A stretch of 64,000 nt of DNA from Amoebophrya sp. A120. Lineage: Eukaryota; Sar; Dinophyceae; Syndiniales; Amoebophryaceae. Numbering within the stretch: the first letter of the stretch is position 1; every line of letters starts with the position of its first letter. The stretch lies in the NCBI GenBank assembly GCA_905178155.1, contig CAJINV010000013.1:1202392-1266391 (forward strand). Direction: 5' to 3'. A program made the translations under genes and the position numbers. Below are positions 46,223 to 58,829 of the stretch, piece by piece. The notes under the pieces are model-generated. The model was given only the letters and a program-made list of their open reading frames with translations, had not been told where the DNA came from and searched no databases.

Positions 46223-47984
46223 AGGCTAAGAGAGATCTTTGCTCGGGATCGGATAGTACTAGTGCAAGCAGCTCGTATTTCTGGAAGTTGTATGTAACTC
46301 CTGTGAGTGCAGCGTGCGAGACCGTTTTTGTACCGCGTTGGGAGTGTCGCAAAAACTGTAGCACTGAGTGCCGCCAAATACACGCTACTTAGGGCGATAC
46401 TGTGCTGTCAATACACGAGGCGAAGCGCTTTCGCTAAGACACTAAGTTCTAGCAGAACGCTTTCCAGCACTTCGTAAAAGTAGAGCACACGTTCTGAGCC
46501 ACTAGCAGGTACTCCAACTTCTACTTACCGCGCATCAACGAGCTGCGTACAGTCTCTCAAAGCAGCAAAATTTGAGATAAGCATGGCTCCAGCTAACACT
46601 CCTGGTCCCACAGCTGAGAAGCCCCGGCGGCCCTGGAGGACCGTGGATCATTTTCTTCCGTTTCCCCCCTTATCCGAACTCATCTGTTGCTGAGGCTGCG
46701 CGGCAACGTCAGCGGTCTGTGGACAAAATGCAAACCACGCTGTTTCTCTTGTTCCGGAAAGTACTGGGAAACGAAGTTGGGAACCTTCTGTGTGTAAGAA
46801 GCCCTAATGAATTCGCAAAAGCCAGTGATATGTTGAGAGGCTCGAGCGTACAACTAGACCCAGATCCCATAGCTCACTGGGCAAAGACCGCCACCCTGAC
46901 GCTCTACTCTGTGGCCGCACCAGCATCCGCGGGGTGCGCGGCGACGCATCTCCGGGTGCGTGGCGGAGGTGCTGTGGGTGCTTCCAACCCGCAGGGGAGG
47001 ATCCCGAAGCCCTCACTACGCGTCCTCCATGAACCTGGTCGACGCGCGGACCCGGACTGCTGAACGGGCTGCCAAGTAGTTGGCAGCGCAGCCACTCAGG
47101 GTGGAAGTTCACTCGCAGCGAATAAACGCTTCGAAGTACGTCCGTAGTGGCGCTTTTGTCCTACCACCTTCGCTGTTGTGCTTATCAATTTCCATCAAGT
47201 GAAATGGCTACAAAAATCAAAAAGTACCAGCAGCCAGCGGAGCGCTTGCGCTAATGGAAACCTATATATAAAATGCGGCTCGAAGTGCCCATGTGCCCGG
47301 TCGACAATATGCAAGTTCGTTGAAGTATGCCCATTGTTTCGTATCGAAGTACGAGGAAAGAACAAAGTAGACGCTATCAGCTTTTCAATCCTTCTCCTCC
47401 GCTGGCTTGGTTTCTAGCTATACTTTCCGTTCCCAACAACAATATGAAGCTTTTAAAAAAACAAACTGAATCTGTTTATTGAGTTTGCCTTGCCTCATGT
47501 GCTTATTGCTTTATTTGCTAGCATTGCTATTGAACAAGTAGCAAAGCCGATTGAATACACTGAACCTTGTCACGCGTTCGGGCAGAAAAATGTATGAGGT
47601 CGGACGCAGCGCCACCCTCGCATGCATGAATGCAACTTGCAGTATCCTACCTTGAAACTCAAACATCAACATAAAAAACAGGCGATAACGCGATCAATAT
47701 ACCTATCGATACTATTGCATTTTCTACGTACTAGACCCAGAACCACAGCCCATCGCCATCCAACCAAACCGAAAACTCTCATAAAAAAGCTAAAAATATA
47801 TTGTCAAAAAAGACATAAAAGCGCAATGCTGTATGGACGATTCACAGAACCTGTTTCAAGGGAGAAAATACTACGCAAACATTGCCATCGAGCCAGCTTC
47901 AAAATCAATGGACTGCTTTGTTTTCTTTTCCATCGATAGACGAAAAGTGTAGCCGTGGTGCAAAGTTAAATGCTCCTTTTCCTG
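46223..47984. other. Gene-poor region around a GC-rich block
   Basis: About 1.8 kb. The flanks are AT-rich and hold no recognisable gene. The GC-rich block at 46859-47095 is listed separately. Confidence 0.5.
46859..47095. other. GC-rich block with several hairpins; possible structured RNA
   Basis: GC content rises abruptly against AT-rich flanks. Inverted pairs visible: GCTGCCAA-GTAG-TTGGCAGC near 47069-47088, ACGCA-TCTCCGGG-TGCGT near 46943-46960, and GGGT-GCTTCCA-ACCC near 46976-46990. ORFs cross it on both strands (46719-47063 plus, 47112-46804 minus) but their compositions look like GC-rich noise. No known RNA class was recognised. Confidence 0.35.
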
Positions 47985-48209
47985 CTAGAGTTTCAGGTCT
48001 ATCCAGGTTTCTGCGATTTTGCTTTCAGGTAGTTTTCGCCACTTGTACATTGGTCCTTTGTTCCGAAACATGTCCATCAGCTTGTGTGCTAACGACTCCA
48101 TTTTTCTCGTATGATACGCAGGCAGCGTGTACGCTTCACGGTAGTCTATCTGCGCGTTTTCCACACCTTTTAAAATTTTCCGGATGAACGGGCTCGCGGC
48201 CGTCCACAA
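47985..48209 (-). CDS. Possible 3' exon of an unidentified gene
   Basis: 74 codons open on the minus strand without an ATG near the start, ending in TAG at 47985. The reading (REAYTLPAYHTRKMESLAHK, MYKWRKLPESKIAETWIDLK) is well mixed and looks coding. A TGA lies just upstream, so an acceptor would be needed near 48215; I could not connect it to a 5' exon. Confidence 0.3.
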   Translation of the reverse strand: MWTAASPFIRKILKGVENAQIDYREAYTLPAYHTRKMESLAHKLMDMFRNKGPMYKWRKLPESKIAETWIDLKL

Positions 48210-49605
48210 TCGCGTGTATCACTCGCCAGCAGTAGGGGAATGCTCGTAACTAGACAAACAATCCTATTGTTTTTCGTGCTGCGCTGCCATCTTAGTAAGG
48301 ACAGGGAGCCTGCGCGGCGAAAAAAGAATACCCCGTGGCGTTTGCAAACAATCTGCAGATGTCCCGCTTTGCTTGTTGCGGCATTTGTAGTGTTTCTTGC
48401 CCAGCGAGCAAAATTGTGAGGGTTTTAGAGGTCGACCGAAACGAGGCCTCGCGCGAGGATGTGTGCTTTCTTCATACCGGCATCGCGGCGTGCCCGGCTT
48501 GCGAATCCGGCACCCGAGTGCGAGTTGATGCAAGCCACGCTCCGGAAGGCTACGTAGGAGTGGCAAAGCGAATCTGCTGCAACGCAGATGGCAAGAAACA
48601 GCGCAGCATCGAGGATTTTTTCCCCGGAAAGACATCCAACCAGCGCCCTTGCCTTTTGCCAACTGTTTTGTAGCAGGCCTCTTCTCGCCACTCCGTTTTG
48701 CCCACGGCGCCTTTTGGAAGGGGAGGGCGGTTGCGGAAAAGACGTGGCCATCCCTGGTGAAGCACGAAGCGCACCACGCGGTGCTTTTCTTTCAAAAAAA
48801 ACAAGCAAGCAGCTCTGACGACCAATGCATCCGCGGGTCTAATTCCCAGCAATAATCTAGAATGGGGGCGGCCGTTGAAGCAATGAAAGAAAAAAATCAC
48901 ATGGAGTGGCGCTCGCACCTTTCCGATCTACTCGTCACACAAGCGGCCATCCTCGCATCCCAGAGACCTGAGCCCGGCTGCACATCAACACAATCAAGGG
49001 TGCACAGCTCCCGAGTGCAAACAAGATGTCGGCAATCATTGATTAAGCACAAGTGCGGCATTTTGTAGCTCAACATGACTGACCTGGCGTGTCAACCCGC
49101 CCTAAGCGCGTGTTAAGGGTGCTAGTGGCGACTCTGTTCGAAATGCTGCTCGTCTCAGCTGTGCTGCGCACTGAGCGCAGTAAGTGGACCAGTTTTTATC
49201 TTATTGCGAGTTTCCCGCCTATGGCTGGCGTACCCCATGGTCGAGGAGGAACCGTCCGAGTTTCCAAGTCGAGCTAGCTTCGATGTGGATGCTTTCGAAT
49301 TTTAAGTCCTGTACTACCTGTTCTAGCCTTCTGCCTTTGTTCACACTTTCCTGCGATGCTGCTGTGATGGCTGGCTCTTTATAGATAGCGACTGCATCCG
49401 TTTTTGTATTCGTGAACTGTGATATGCGCTCCAACCCCTATCCAAGAAAAAACTTGTGCTCGGGTAGCTCTGCCTTCTTTCGTTCCTCATCCTTTCTCTT
49501 TCTGCAACGTTGCGCTGCTTTGCATACAGAAAAAGATCGAGCCAGATAGCCCACAACAACAATTTGCAAAAGTACCACACAGCGCGCGCCAATCACAAAA
49601 CAACC
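48210..49605. other. Region of unclear coding status
   Basis: About 1.4 kb with overlapping ORFs on both strands (48662-48264 and 48808-48425 minus, 48673-48335 plus). One plus-strand ORF ends in a PIP-box-like motif and is listed separately. The rest shows nothing recognised. Confidence 0.45.
48335..48673 (+). CDS. Possible small Cys-rich protein with PIP-box-like C-terminus
   Basis: 112 codons, the only candidate plus-strand gene outside the mannosidase insertion. Cysteines recur in the first half (RFACCGICSVSCPASK, IAACPACES). The C-terminal part contains KKQRSIEDFFPGK, matching Q-x2-[ILM]-x2-[FY]-[FY], the PCNA-binding consensus. Overlaps minus-strand ORFs of similar size, so coding status is doubtful. 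Confidence 0.22.
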   Translation: MAFANNLQMSRFACCGICSVSCPASKIVRVLEVDRNEASREDVCFLHTGIAACPACESGTRVRVDASHAPEGYVGVAKRICCNADGKKQRSIEDFFPGKTSNQRPCLLPTVL

Positions 49606-52600
49606 CTAAGTGGCTCCTTTGCTCAGCGCAAAGACACGTTGCACTAATCCAGTTTTTTTCTTGAGTAGCTCCTGGTATATCTGCACAACCAAGGCGCGGT
49701 AATAAAGCATGTTCGGGCTCTCCGTACCATCATCATCATGTTCAGCGCATTGTTCCGCTGACCCTTTATGCTCGTTTGCACAAAGAGAGCGCGCAACCCT
49801 CCCCACCTCCTCCTCTGCCTCAACTCGCTTCTTTTCGGCTTCCTTCCACCTCGCGACAGCCTTTTCTGCCTTCTCAACGTTCGGCACCTCGCCGACGATC
49901 TCATCATGCGTCCAAAAATCCATGGGGTGTGGATGCTCCCTTGCGGGGTCCTTGCCTAGTTTGATGTGGCGTAGATCTGTAAGATGCTTCCTCCACACAG
50001 CAAACGATGCCTTCTTACGCAAGTCGTTTATTATGCTTTCCAGCTCCTGTGGTAGTCCTGCTCTTTTTAGCTGTGCCTTGTCATGCGTAGCGAGCTGGTC
50101 CTTCAGCGTGTGCAAATAGCGGTAGGCAAAGTAGTACTGGTCGGTCGTGGGCGTGTCCAAGATGGAGGGGTGGATCTGCGTGTAGTACAGAACGCTCATA
50201 GCCAAAACGCGGTGGGCAAGGAACTTTCGGCAGTGATGCCACAGCTTTTGCTCCGCACTCTTTATGTTAGCCGAATCAAGATGGGCAGGCAGCAGGTCTT
50301 CGTTCTGCAAATGCGTAAACTCGAGTTTCAACTTGTTGACACCATGCATCTTGCCGATGAAGTACTGAAGTGCATGATCAAACTCATGCCTTTCGTGAGT
50401 CAGGCGCCCTTCCTTGTGGTCCCTCTGCAACTTGTCATCTTTGTCGGCCAAGTGATGGTAATAGGCTCCTTGTTTCTCGTCATGCATGTTGAGACCGTGA
50501 AGTAGTTTCTTGTCATGCATGTCGAGACCGTGAAGTAGACCAAAACGGAACTCGTGCACTGTCGCCGCCGCAAAATCCGAATAAAAACGCTCTTCCGCAT
50601 CGACCTCCGGCTCTTGGCCCATTTCGAATAACCTATACTGATCTTCCACCGCACGAAAGATGCGATCGCTCTCCACCTGTTCCGGGAGTTTCAACTTGTT
50701 GAAGAGTTCCTCTCCTAAAGTGCGTAGGTGGGCATTCCTGTCCGTTTCTTTCCTATGCACGTGGTGGCGCTCCTCCTTCCTTTCTCTTTCCGCTTCCTCC
50801 TGCTTTTTCCGTTCCCTTTCTTCGCCCTGATGCTTCGCTAGCGCTTTGGCTTTTGCGTTGTCCAATTTCGGAAGGAGCTTGTGCTTGACAATATGCCAAA
50901 CGAGTCTTGGCGCCGCATGCTCTGCCGTCCACTTCTCGTACCTGAAAGCCAATAGTGCGTTTTCCTCCTGCATCTTCTGCCTCTGTTGCTCCGTTGTGGT
51001 CATCTGCTTCTTGTGCTCCTTGTTCCACGCGATCCATTTATTAACCTGGCCGCGCCAGCCAGTACGATCAGGGGACAGAATCCCGCGAGCGGCGACTTCC
51101 AGGGATAGAAACGAATACGGCTTATGTTCGTCAACGCCGGACTTGTGTACGAGGCCGTCAAGCGATTCGTCCTCGAGGTCGGCGGCAATGATCTTACTGA
51201 TCCCGTCCAAGATCGTCGACAGGGCGATCAGCCCTCCTTCCTTGTCCTCCTTCCGCTTCTTCGCATCTCCGGAAATCCATTCTCTGACGGTTTGTGCCCT
51301 TTCGGCCTTCTACTTTTTCCACGGAAAATACACATATTGATATTCGTCCCTCTGCCCTCGGTTGCCACGGACCTGCGATTTATATTGCAGAGTGGCGCGA
51401 GCGGCCGCGTCCGTACTGCTCTTATAGAGGGCGTCGCCCGTCTTGTCGAAGTTGTCCCCGTCTAAGTTGGCCTTGCCGGTCAGCACAGGTAAGCCGTAGG
51501 ACTCGAAAACATTCCAGCCAGTGTCATCTTTTAAACTCCTCTTTGCCAGGTGCTGGAGGACTTCCGCATCGACAGGACTGAACAAAAAGTGAGGCGCCAA
51601 TCGACGTGCGACCAGATTTTCGTGGTGAAGATTGTTGTGACTTTCTAGAAACTTAAGGAAGGCCTCGATCTTTTCATAGAAGTGGATCAACAGCGCATGC
51701 CCGCGGTGCACTGTCTGCCATAAATGTGCTTTCCGGTCCGCGGGTAGCTCTTCTATGAGGAACCGCAAGGCTTCTTGGTCCTCATGAAGCGGCCCTATAC
51801 TTTTGTGGCCGTGCGTTTGTCGCGATTGACCCTTGTGCTTCAGCAGCTTGTCGATATCCTTGCTGATTTGTTCGCGCCGGTTTTGCAAATCGAGTCCACT
51901 AAGTAGACGATGCTTGCCCCCCTGCCAGTCGCAGTCTTCCTTTTCCTCGCCGACCCCCGCACGGCTCTCCCTCTGCAGCGCGGAAAACACCTGATCCTTC
52001 TTCTCGTTCGATCCGAGACCAGAAAATTCCGGTCCGACGCTGATGGCAAGATCGTAGGGACGAGAAGACTCGTGTGCAGCTAATCCTTCGATTTCCGGGC
52101 CGAACGGCCCCTGTGACACTGCGAACAAACTACCACGACCCGTCACTTTCCGGTAAAAGCAATCGAGGAGAAAGAACTTCGACAATCCGTTGTTCACCAG
52201 GAGGTCCATAATAAACGGCTCGCACACCGTTCCCACCTCATACACCGCAACTCGGGCATCTGCGTTCAGGTCGAAGATGCGCGTGAACCGCCGCGTCTGC
52301 GACGAGCGGATCTGGTCCAGGCTACTTCCTGCTGTTTCACCACTTCGAGAAAAATTCGACGACTGGGATGAAAACTGAAGGTCAGTTACTTCCTCACGAT
52401 CACCGACCACATTCCCGGCCCCCGCAGGCGTCGGGTAGTTCACGGTTGTCAGCATTTGTGGGTAGAAAATCGGCGAATCCTCCTGGTCGTCGAACAGCTG
52501 CATCTCCGGAAAAAAGTCCGGTTCCGCCGGCACGTCGAGTTCGCAAAGGGCTCGCGCGCGCATTTGCCGCCGGGCGAAGTCCTCCGCGATCGCGAACCGG

Positions 52601-53993
52601 ACGGTTGGGTTCGTGAGATTCCGAAACCGGCTCATTTCCGCGAGGTGGTCTTCGTGCAACAAATGCTCGTAGATGTAGCTGATGCACCCCTCCACGCGCT
52701 CGTCCTCCGTCCGTTTGGCCTCCAGCCCGCGCGCGAGCTCGGGCGCAAAGTCCATCGTGCGGTAGTCTGGAAGATGTTCCAGAGATGCATACGCTCCTGT
52801 GCGTTGCCCTTCCTCCATTGCGGAATCGTGTTTATGATGCCCGTTGTGCTGCGCCGGAGATGGTGATTGCTGCCCGATTTTTGCGCTGCCATCCTTCATG
52901 TCAGCGCCACCTGGAAATTCATCAAAGTGGAAGGGGCCCGTGACGCGAATAATCCCCTAGAAACCATAAAATCCGAGGACAAGATGCCAATTTCTTGTTT
53001 TTGTTTCTGCTTCGGATGGAAATGAAAATGCAACATGCGTTTTTAGTTGTTTCCGCAGAAGACCAGACTTTCTCGCGCGAAACGGGCACAGAGCTGAGCA
53101 GCCCTAATTGTACTTACGCTTGATATTCCCCAAAGAAATAACGGGGTCGCGGAAAGTTATGCCACAACGTTTTCCTTCAGAAAGAAGACCACACAGACGC
53201 TGAAGTTTGCAAAATGAATCTCCTCGAGAGTCAGTGGTGGCAGCGATTTCTTGCCAAACAGTGCTACGAACTGGGCGCAACTGAGGCGTCGTGCATCAAA
53301 AGTTTGCGCAGCAAAAACCGCTTCCAATCAAAATATCACTTACCTGACGCTGCTGCAGCCGCAGCTCTGTGCTCGTTGTCCGTCTTGAACCTTGCAACTT
53401 CGTCCCGATATTCGGGTCCTTCAGCGGGCGATCCAGCCTCCGCGTCGTCGTGCTGGATAAAGGTGGATAGACTCTCCATGCCCAGTTCCTGCGGTCCTTC
53501 GATACCCACCTCGACCTGCCGGCTCCCTCCTGCAGCCGCACTCGGCTGCTCGTCTGTGAACTCATCAGCGTCCACAGCTGCGTCCTTATCGCCGTCCTTG
53601 CTGCTGTGTGTACCATCCTGACGCTGCACAGGGCCACGCTCCGAACCCGAAGCGCGGGCGAACTCCTCCGGCCATTGCCGCTCCACTAGCTCTGCGATAG
53701 CCGCGCCGGCCAAGCAGGACAGCGATGGCACAGCCCGGAAAGGGCAGGTGGAACGGGCGATATTTAGCAATGCGTACCCAACATTCCGACCCCGCCTCTC
53801 GCGCTGTCGCGCACGGGGCCGCCGCATTTTCGGCGGGTCGTCAATAATTAATGACAACCGCTGCTCAACTTTTTCCTCATAGTGCTGACACTTCCTCACG
53901 AGCGAGGTAGTTAATTTGCTACGTCTCCGACGACCGTCAACGAGCTCCACCGGGGTCTCGAGGGTCTTTCTGTAGTGCCCATGGTGGCAGACG
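49606..53993 (-). CDS. Long hypothetical protein with an internal in-frame TAG
   Basis: First exon ends at 53344 (open upstream to about 53993, no ATG before 53827, so an upstream exon or the ATG at 53827 is the start). The GT-AG intron 52911-53343 (GTAAGT donor, phase 1) joins AAAAAASG to GADMKDGSAKIGQQ. The second exon, 52910-49606, stays in one frame for 3.3 kb except for TAG at 51310-51312. The 33 codons after TAG (KAERAQTVREWISGDAKK...) read as coding and lead without any ATG into the next 535 codons. Upstream of the TAG: TVRFAIAEDFARRQMRARAL, RFTRIFDLNADARVAVYEVG, PYDLAISVGPEFSGLGS. Downstream: Lys/Glu-rich helices and His-rich stretches. No family recognised. Read-through, a disabling mutation, or a sequencing error are all open. 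Confidence 0.65.
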
Positions 53994-54593
53994 CTATATT
54001 GTTTTTCTTTTCAGAACGAAGTAAAATCTGTGAGAACGAGTAGTGGAGTCTGTACTTCTGCTTGTCTATATAAAAATGTCTCACATATCACACCTCGCAC
54101 TCGTGTTTGCTCTTTCGTTTACAGCCACGCAGGCAGAGCTCTTGCTTCAATTAGGTATATCCGCACTGCAGATCAATGGACTCTGCACAGTTTGATGGCA
54201 CTGCGGGAATGAGTAGCACAAAGTCTGTACGTTCCTGCGCGCCATCGCATCTCGAGAAATCTGTGCGACAGTGCTGGCTTTTCCGCTTTTAGCGTTGACC
54301 ACGCACTTCTACTTCAAGAGCGCATACTATTTTGATCAGGATCATAGATCGCGGAATTGTTCATGTATCATGTGTGTATCACGACAGGATTTTTGGGTCC
54401 CCGCGCCCGGCAGCAGCGAGCCATTTATAATGATATGACGAGTTCGCCCTTCCTGGATGAGAAAAAACACTTCCCCAGGGGGCACATACGAAGCCAGAAA
54501 CTAGGGGAAGCGCATAGCCTGCGCCGAAGTAGGTTGTAAGCCAGCATGTTCTGCGTTGTCCCTGACATAAGCGTACACCTACGCACTTCTATT
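53994..54593. other. Intergenic region, 600 bp
   Basis: Nothing recognised. A perfect GCCACCATGG context near 53970 opens only a 24-codon ORF out of frame with the downstream gene. Confidence 0.5.
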
Positions 54594-57500
54594 TCAGTGC
54601 CGTCGTCCACCGCTTTCGTACCACTTCCAGAGCAGATAGAAGCCGGCGTAGGTGCAGCTACTCAGGAGAACGGGGTCCTCGTTTCTGCGTTTGCCCAGCT
54701 CCTCCCGGAAGGGCGAGTTTCGTAGATATTCCGCAAGGTTCGCCGGATCTCGGAGCCCAGCGCATCGGTATGGACTGGGAAATCTCTCACACAGAGACCA
54801 ACTCGTCATGCGCATCACGATTCAGTGAAAAATTCTTATGCGTCAAACTCGAACAGCAACTGCAAAAAGCTAGCACTGATTCAGTAAAAGCAGAGAGTAA
54901 TACATACAGAGCATATCAATGTCTGTGCTAAAGATTCTACAGCGGATACTAGAGGATTTACGAACGACACCCCCGCCGTTGTGCCGTTTTGGTCCGGATA
55001 TTCCACAGCGCCAGCGGCTCCATCGGCGGCGACATCCGGGAAAAGTTTACCCCAGACGATTCCCGTGCTTTCTTTCGCTATGGCGGTTTCAACGAGGGTT
55101 GTTTCAAACCAGAAACGCAATGTTGGATACGGCTCCTGATTAAAGACACACGCAACAAGAGTCTGTGGCCCACGGAAGATTTTTGATTTTATTGTGCTGC
55201 CGACGTTAACGTAGGTGGCAGTCAATTTCAGCGGCGATAAGTGACGTTTCGAAAGTCGCGCCACTTTCGAAGAATAAATGTGAAAACTACAACAAACAGG
55301 ACAAATGCACCTTCGTCGAGCTTTACCCAAAAAACAAGCTAAGAAGAGATGTGTGTACATAGTGCTCTTGAGAAGTAGCAACAGGAAAGAGGCTAGCCTT
55401 CTCATGTGTATCAAAAGCAGATAACCTGAGCTTTCTTTGTACAAAAAACGCTAGTTCTTTCCTGCCATGCTTCAAACCACTAATATCCTTAGGTCGCTCC
55501 CAGTTTGGGAGCAAAAATCTTTTCTGATTTGAAATTTCCTGGACGTGGACACGCCATATTCGCATCTTCGTGCGGATTTCTTTTCCACAACTCCAGTACC
55601 CTGTCACGCGACACACTGAATTATCGCAGAAAAAAACTCGTGCTTATCAAGATAAGGATGGCGAGATTCTCAGCACTTTTTTTGCTCAGCAGGTGATGCG
55701 GGCTTCTGATTCATGCAGCGTGGTGCTCGTTCCCTGAACAACTCACTGCTGTGGGTATACGCAGATCCTATTTTTACAAAAATGTCCCCGCAATACCAAG
55801 ACAGTGACAACAAAATTTTCTTCCAGGATATGACCCGCACCAGGTACACGAAGAGTGGCAACCCGTCGGCCCGTTCCGTGAGGCCAAAGCACTGCTTTTC
55901 CACGATCAGGTCCTCGGTGATGCCCACTTCTTCGGTCACTTCCCGCACCGAATAGAATTCGGCGTACAGGGTCCCGACATCGTCTACGTTCGTCAACTTG
56001 GGTTCGTGAAAACCGCCCCAGATCGAGTAGAACTCCGGTAAGTTCGGCGTGTTCCTCGCGCGTCTTGTGCCACTTTCAGGTCGTGGGAAATTGTCAAAAT
56101 ACACACAAGTCACAATTCCCGATTGCAATGCGAATCAGGGCGGTGTGGAAAAATGCCTTTCGGCCGTGACCGTGAGTCGTCCTTTTTGGCTTTCTGAGTG
56201 CCTTTCTAAATCTGTAACCGAGACAGACACAACTCTGTTTGTCACCAGAGTGTTTCAAAGAGCATAATAGCCCACTGCGTTTGGTAATTACCATGATGCC
56301 CGTATTTTATGACCGTAGTCAGCCGTGGACTGCTGTTTGCTTCAGTTCCCTGATGCAAAAGAGTATTTAGGTTTTGCTTTTGCGTCCGCCTTTAGTAGAG
56401 TAACAAATTGCAAGATGAATCCAGTACAAGTTTATGATTCGAATCTCGATCGATTTCCCACCTGCCACTCATCCCATACGCTTCATCAGGGCCGTAAAGT
56501 TGTCCGATGTTTCGATCAGAATCAGGTGTTATCACCTAGAAAAAAGCCAGCATATCACATTTGAACAAATTGCGATGCCGGGATAATTCTAGCAGGAGCT
56601 ACTGCTAGTGCTCGGAGAACAATTGTTGTTCTTGCGAACAATATTTTTACCAAGTGATAAATTACTGCTCGGCTGCGCAAGGAAGGACCGAATCCCGAGA
56701 GTTCCGTTTGGACCAGCGCCGGGTCTTCGTGCAGCAGCTGCAGCCTCTTCTTTGGCGTGTAACCCGGAACGTCCATCGCCCAGAACGGTATTGTCAACGT
56801 AATGCTCTCGCACGCAGCTCGTGAAAGTCGCGGTACCGCGGCCAGGCTCCGCAGGACAACCGTCCTTAAGATCGTCGTGGTCGTGCACACGATAAAAAAT
56901 TTTCGTCGCCTGTATCAAGAAAAAATCTCCTTCCCGGAGGGAGCAACAGCCGGGCCTACACCTAAAAGCAAGTAAGCTGACTGTATGAACTGCGCACGAT
57001 TCCCTATCTTACTTTCTGATGCGCCAGGACAAAGCACGCCGTCGTAAATTGCGCAGTCTCTTCAGCGACCAATGATCGTAATTCCGTAGATTAAGTTCAT
57101 TCTACTAACCTCATACATAGGTCGTAACTACCTGCTCCGGCGCAATATGACGACCATGCGATTTAGAATGTCGAATAAGGAGCAGGCGCATCTACTCAAA
57201 CCTTCTTTCTATTGCAAGTCGTTCAAGTATTGCCAACACAGCTAAACGATGTTGCGCCACTTCTAGAAGCACTGCAAGTCTTTCGGTACTGCTACTCACG
57301 TTGTCTTTCAGTTTGTTCGCAACTGACCTCCCAGAAGTAGACGCACTAATTTGCAATGCTTACTGGCTTCCAAGGTGCGCGGTATTGGCACGTCCACACG
57401 ACCGGGCTGCAACACAGCGAGAGTGGCTTGAATGCACTGCAAAAGGATCGACCCTTCTCAATTTTTATGCGGAGTTACAACCAACGGCGACATCTGCACA

Positions 57501-58182
57501 CAAGAAATTTGGTTTTTCCCCGCTCCGTCGGTACTTACACAAGGAGACTGCTCTGCTAAGTATGATGTGAAAGCACATGCAGTGCAGAAGTTCTTGCCGG
57601 ATCATCTTCTTGCCCCACGAATAACCACATGGAATCCACTGTGGAGACTCTAGTACCAGGCTACTTGCAAGAATTGCGGTGGCCGTCATTATTTTCGGGT
57701 CTATTACAACGTAAGTCGAAAAAGACGAAAGCATGCAAATCCGCAGAAGAACTTTGTATTAATGCGACATCACCTTTTGCCGCACTGATACTGCCGACAA
57801 AGGCTCGAAAATCCGTCAAGCCCACCTGGATGGTTGGTATGGACGCCCCCCCGCTTGGTTCAGCGCCACTTGCAATGTGCTCTGTACCCTCTCCTCCATC
57901 CCCGCTTTTCTCGTCGCCGTCCGCAACATAGTACCTGTGAAACCGGAACTTCGTGCCGTTCCAGCATTTCGGGTTCTCCGAAAGGCACTTCTGCCATTCC
58001 TGCTCCACGAACTCCTCGATTTTTCCGCCGCCCCGCCGGTCAAAAGAGCCGTCGGCCTGGAACTCGACGCGAAACCTGGATTTGAAATCCTCGAAGGAAT
58101 TGCAGGGGTTACAAGACCAGTCCAAATGGACGAAGAAAACGGCAGGCAGGTCGTTGTGGACCTGGACAGGGACGGTTGACAT
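54594..58182 (-). CDS. Nudix hydrolase, NUDT22 / plant-Nudix-like, multi-exon
   Basis: Nudix enzymes cleave nucleoside diphosphates linked to another moiety; NUDT22 acts on UDP-sugars. Exon 1 starts at ATG 58182 and runs to about 57789: NGTKFRFHRYYV and VGLTDFRAFVGS match the family's KFR and GLTDYRxFxGT elements. A second exon lies somewhere in 56905-56645 (frame undecided). Exon 56072-55835 holds the core: YSIWGGFHEPKL (cf. PGGHPEP) and REVTEEVGI, the RExxEExG part of the Nudix box. Exons 55135 to ~54965 (EPYPTLRFWFETTLVETA) and ~54800-54594 (SSCTYAGFYLLWKWYES, cf. the family's C-terminal helix) complete it. Introns are long (up to ~880 bp) and the exon borders are approximate. The glutamate spacing of the Nudix box is stretched, as in NUDT22. 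Confidence 0.72.
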
Positions 58183-58829
58183 GTTGATGCGTTACCACTG
58201 CAAATGCAAATATCTCTCGTCTCTCTTGGACCGCAATTTCTCGTGATCCAGATCAAGGACAGTGGTCTGCCACTCATTCTTCTTGCGTATCTTTCATTCT
58301 TTCACCCGTGGCTTTCCGTACGAGCCGCAGGCGCAGCAGAGCAAAAGAAAAACGGAGTGAAAAATATTGGTAAAAGCAAATATCCGCTGTAGGAACGAAA
58401 ACACAAAAAACCAAAACGAACACGCGAGCGAGCGATCTTTCAAATATCCAAGAAAGTGAGGAAAGCAAAAGGTGCAGCAACAGTGCTTCTATTTCGGGCG
58501 ACCAAACGTATCGATCCCCGACTCATTTTCATCGCAACCATACGTGCTCTCCTCGCTCGCGCTTCAGAGTTGCACAGGACGTTGCAGCTTCGCGCTTGTT
58601 CTTTTGCAGCGCAGCTGCCACACTATCATGAGTCGTGGACCTGCAGAAGAAAGTCGGTTCGCAAGTATTAGCATGTGGCAGGAGGACACACGCCAGCCGT
58701 CCTCCAGCCCAAACAGCAATGTCCCTGCGCAACTGCCGGAATGGGGATCTGCAAGCGCAGGGTGGATCGAAAATTACTGCCTCGATCCAACAATATGGTA
58801 CAACTCACACTTCAAGTTTTTCTCCACAG
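58183..58829. other. Intergenic region, 650 bp
   Basis: Between the Nudix start and the helicase stop. Plus-strand ORFs here (58472-59065) overlap the helicase 3' end and look like shadows. Nothing else recognised. Confidence 0.55.

Noticed and set aside
46804-47112. Protein gene across the GC-rich block
   Set aside because: ORFs exist on both strands but have noise-like Arg/Pro/Gly composition and no motif; hairpin content explains the block at least as well.
53948-53972. Kozak-perfect ATG (GCCACCATGG) as the start of the long TAG-containing gene
   Set aside because: It opens a 24-codon frame that ends in TAA and is out of frame with the downstream exon; at most a short upstream ORF.
55770-55800. 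Introner terminus resembling family 2 (AAAAATGTCCCCGC) in the Nudix gene
   Set aside because: No matching inverted end, no 5-bp target repeat, and no fitting partner within 400 bp. Likely a chance match or an unrecognisable relic.
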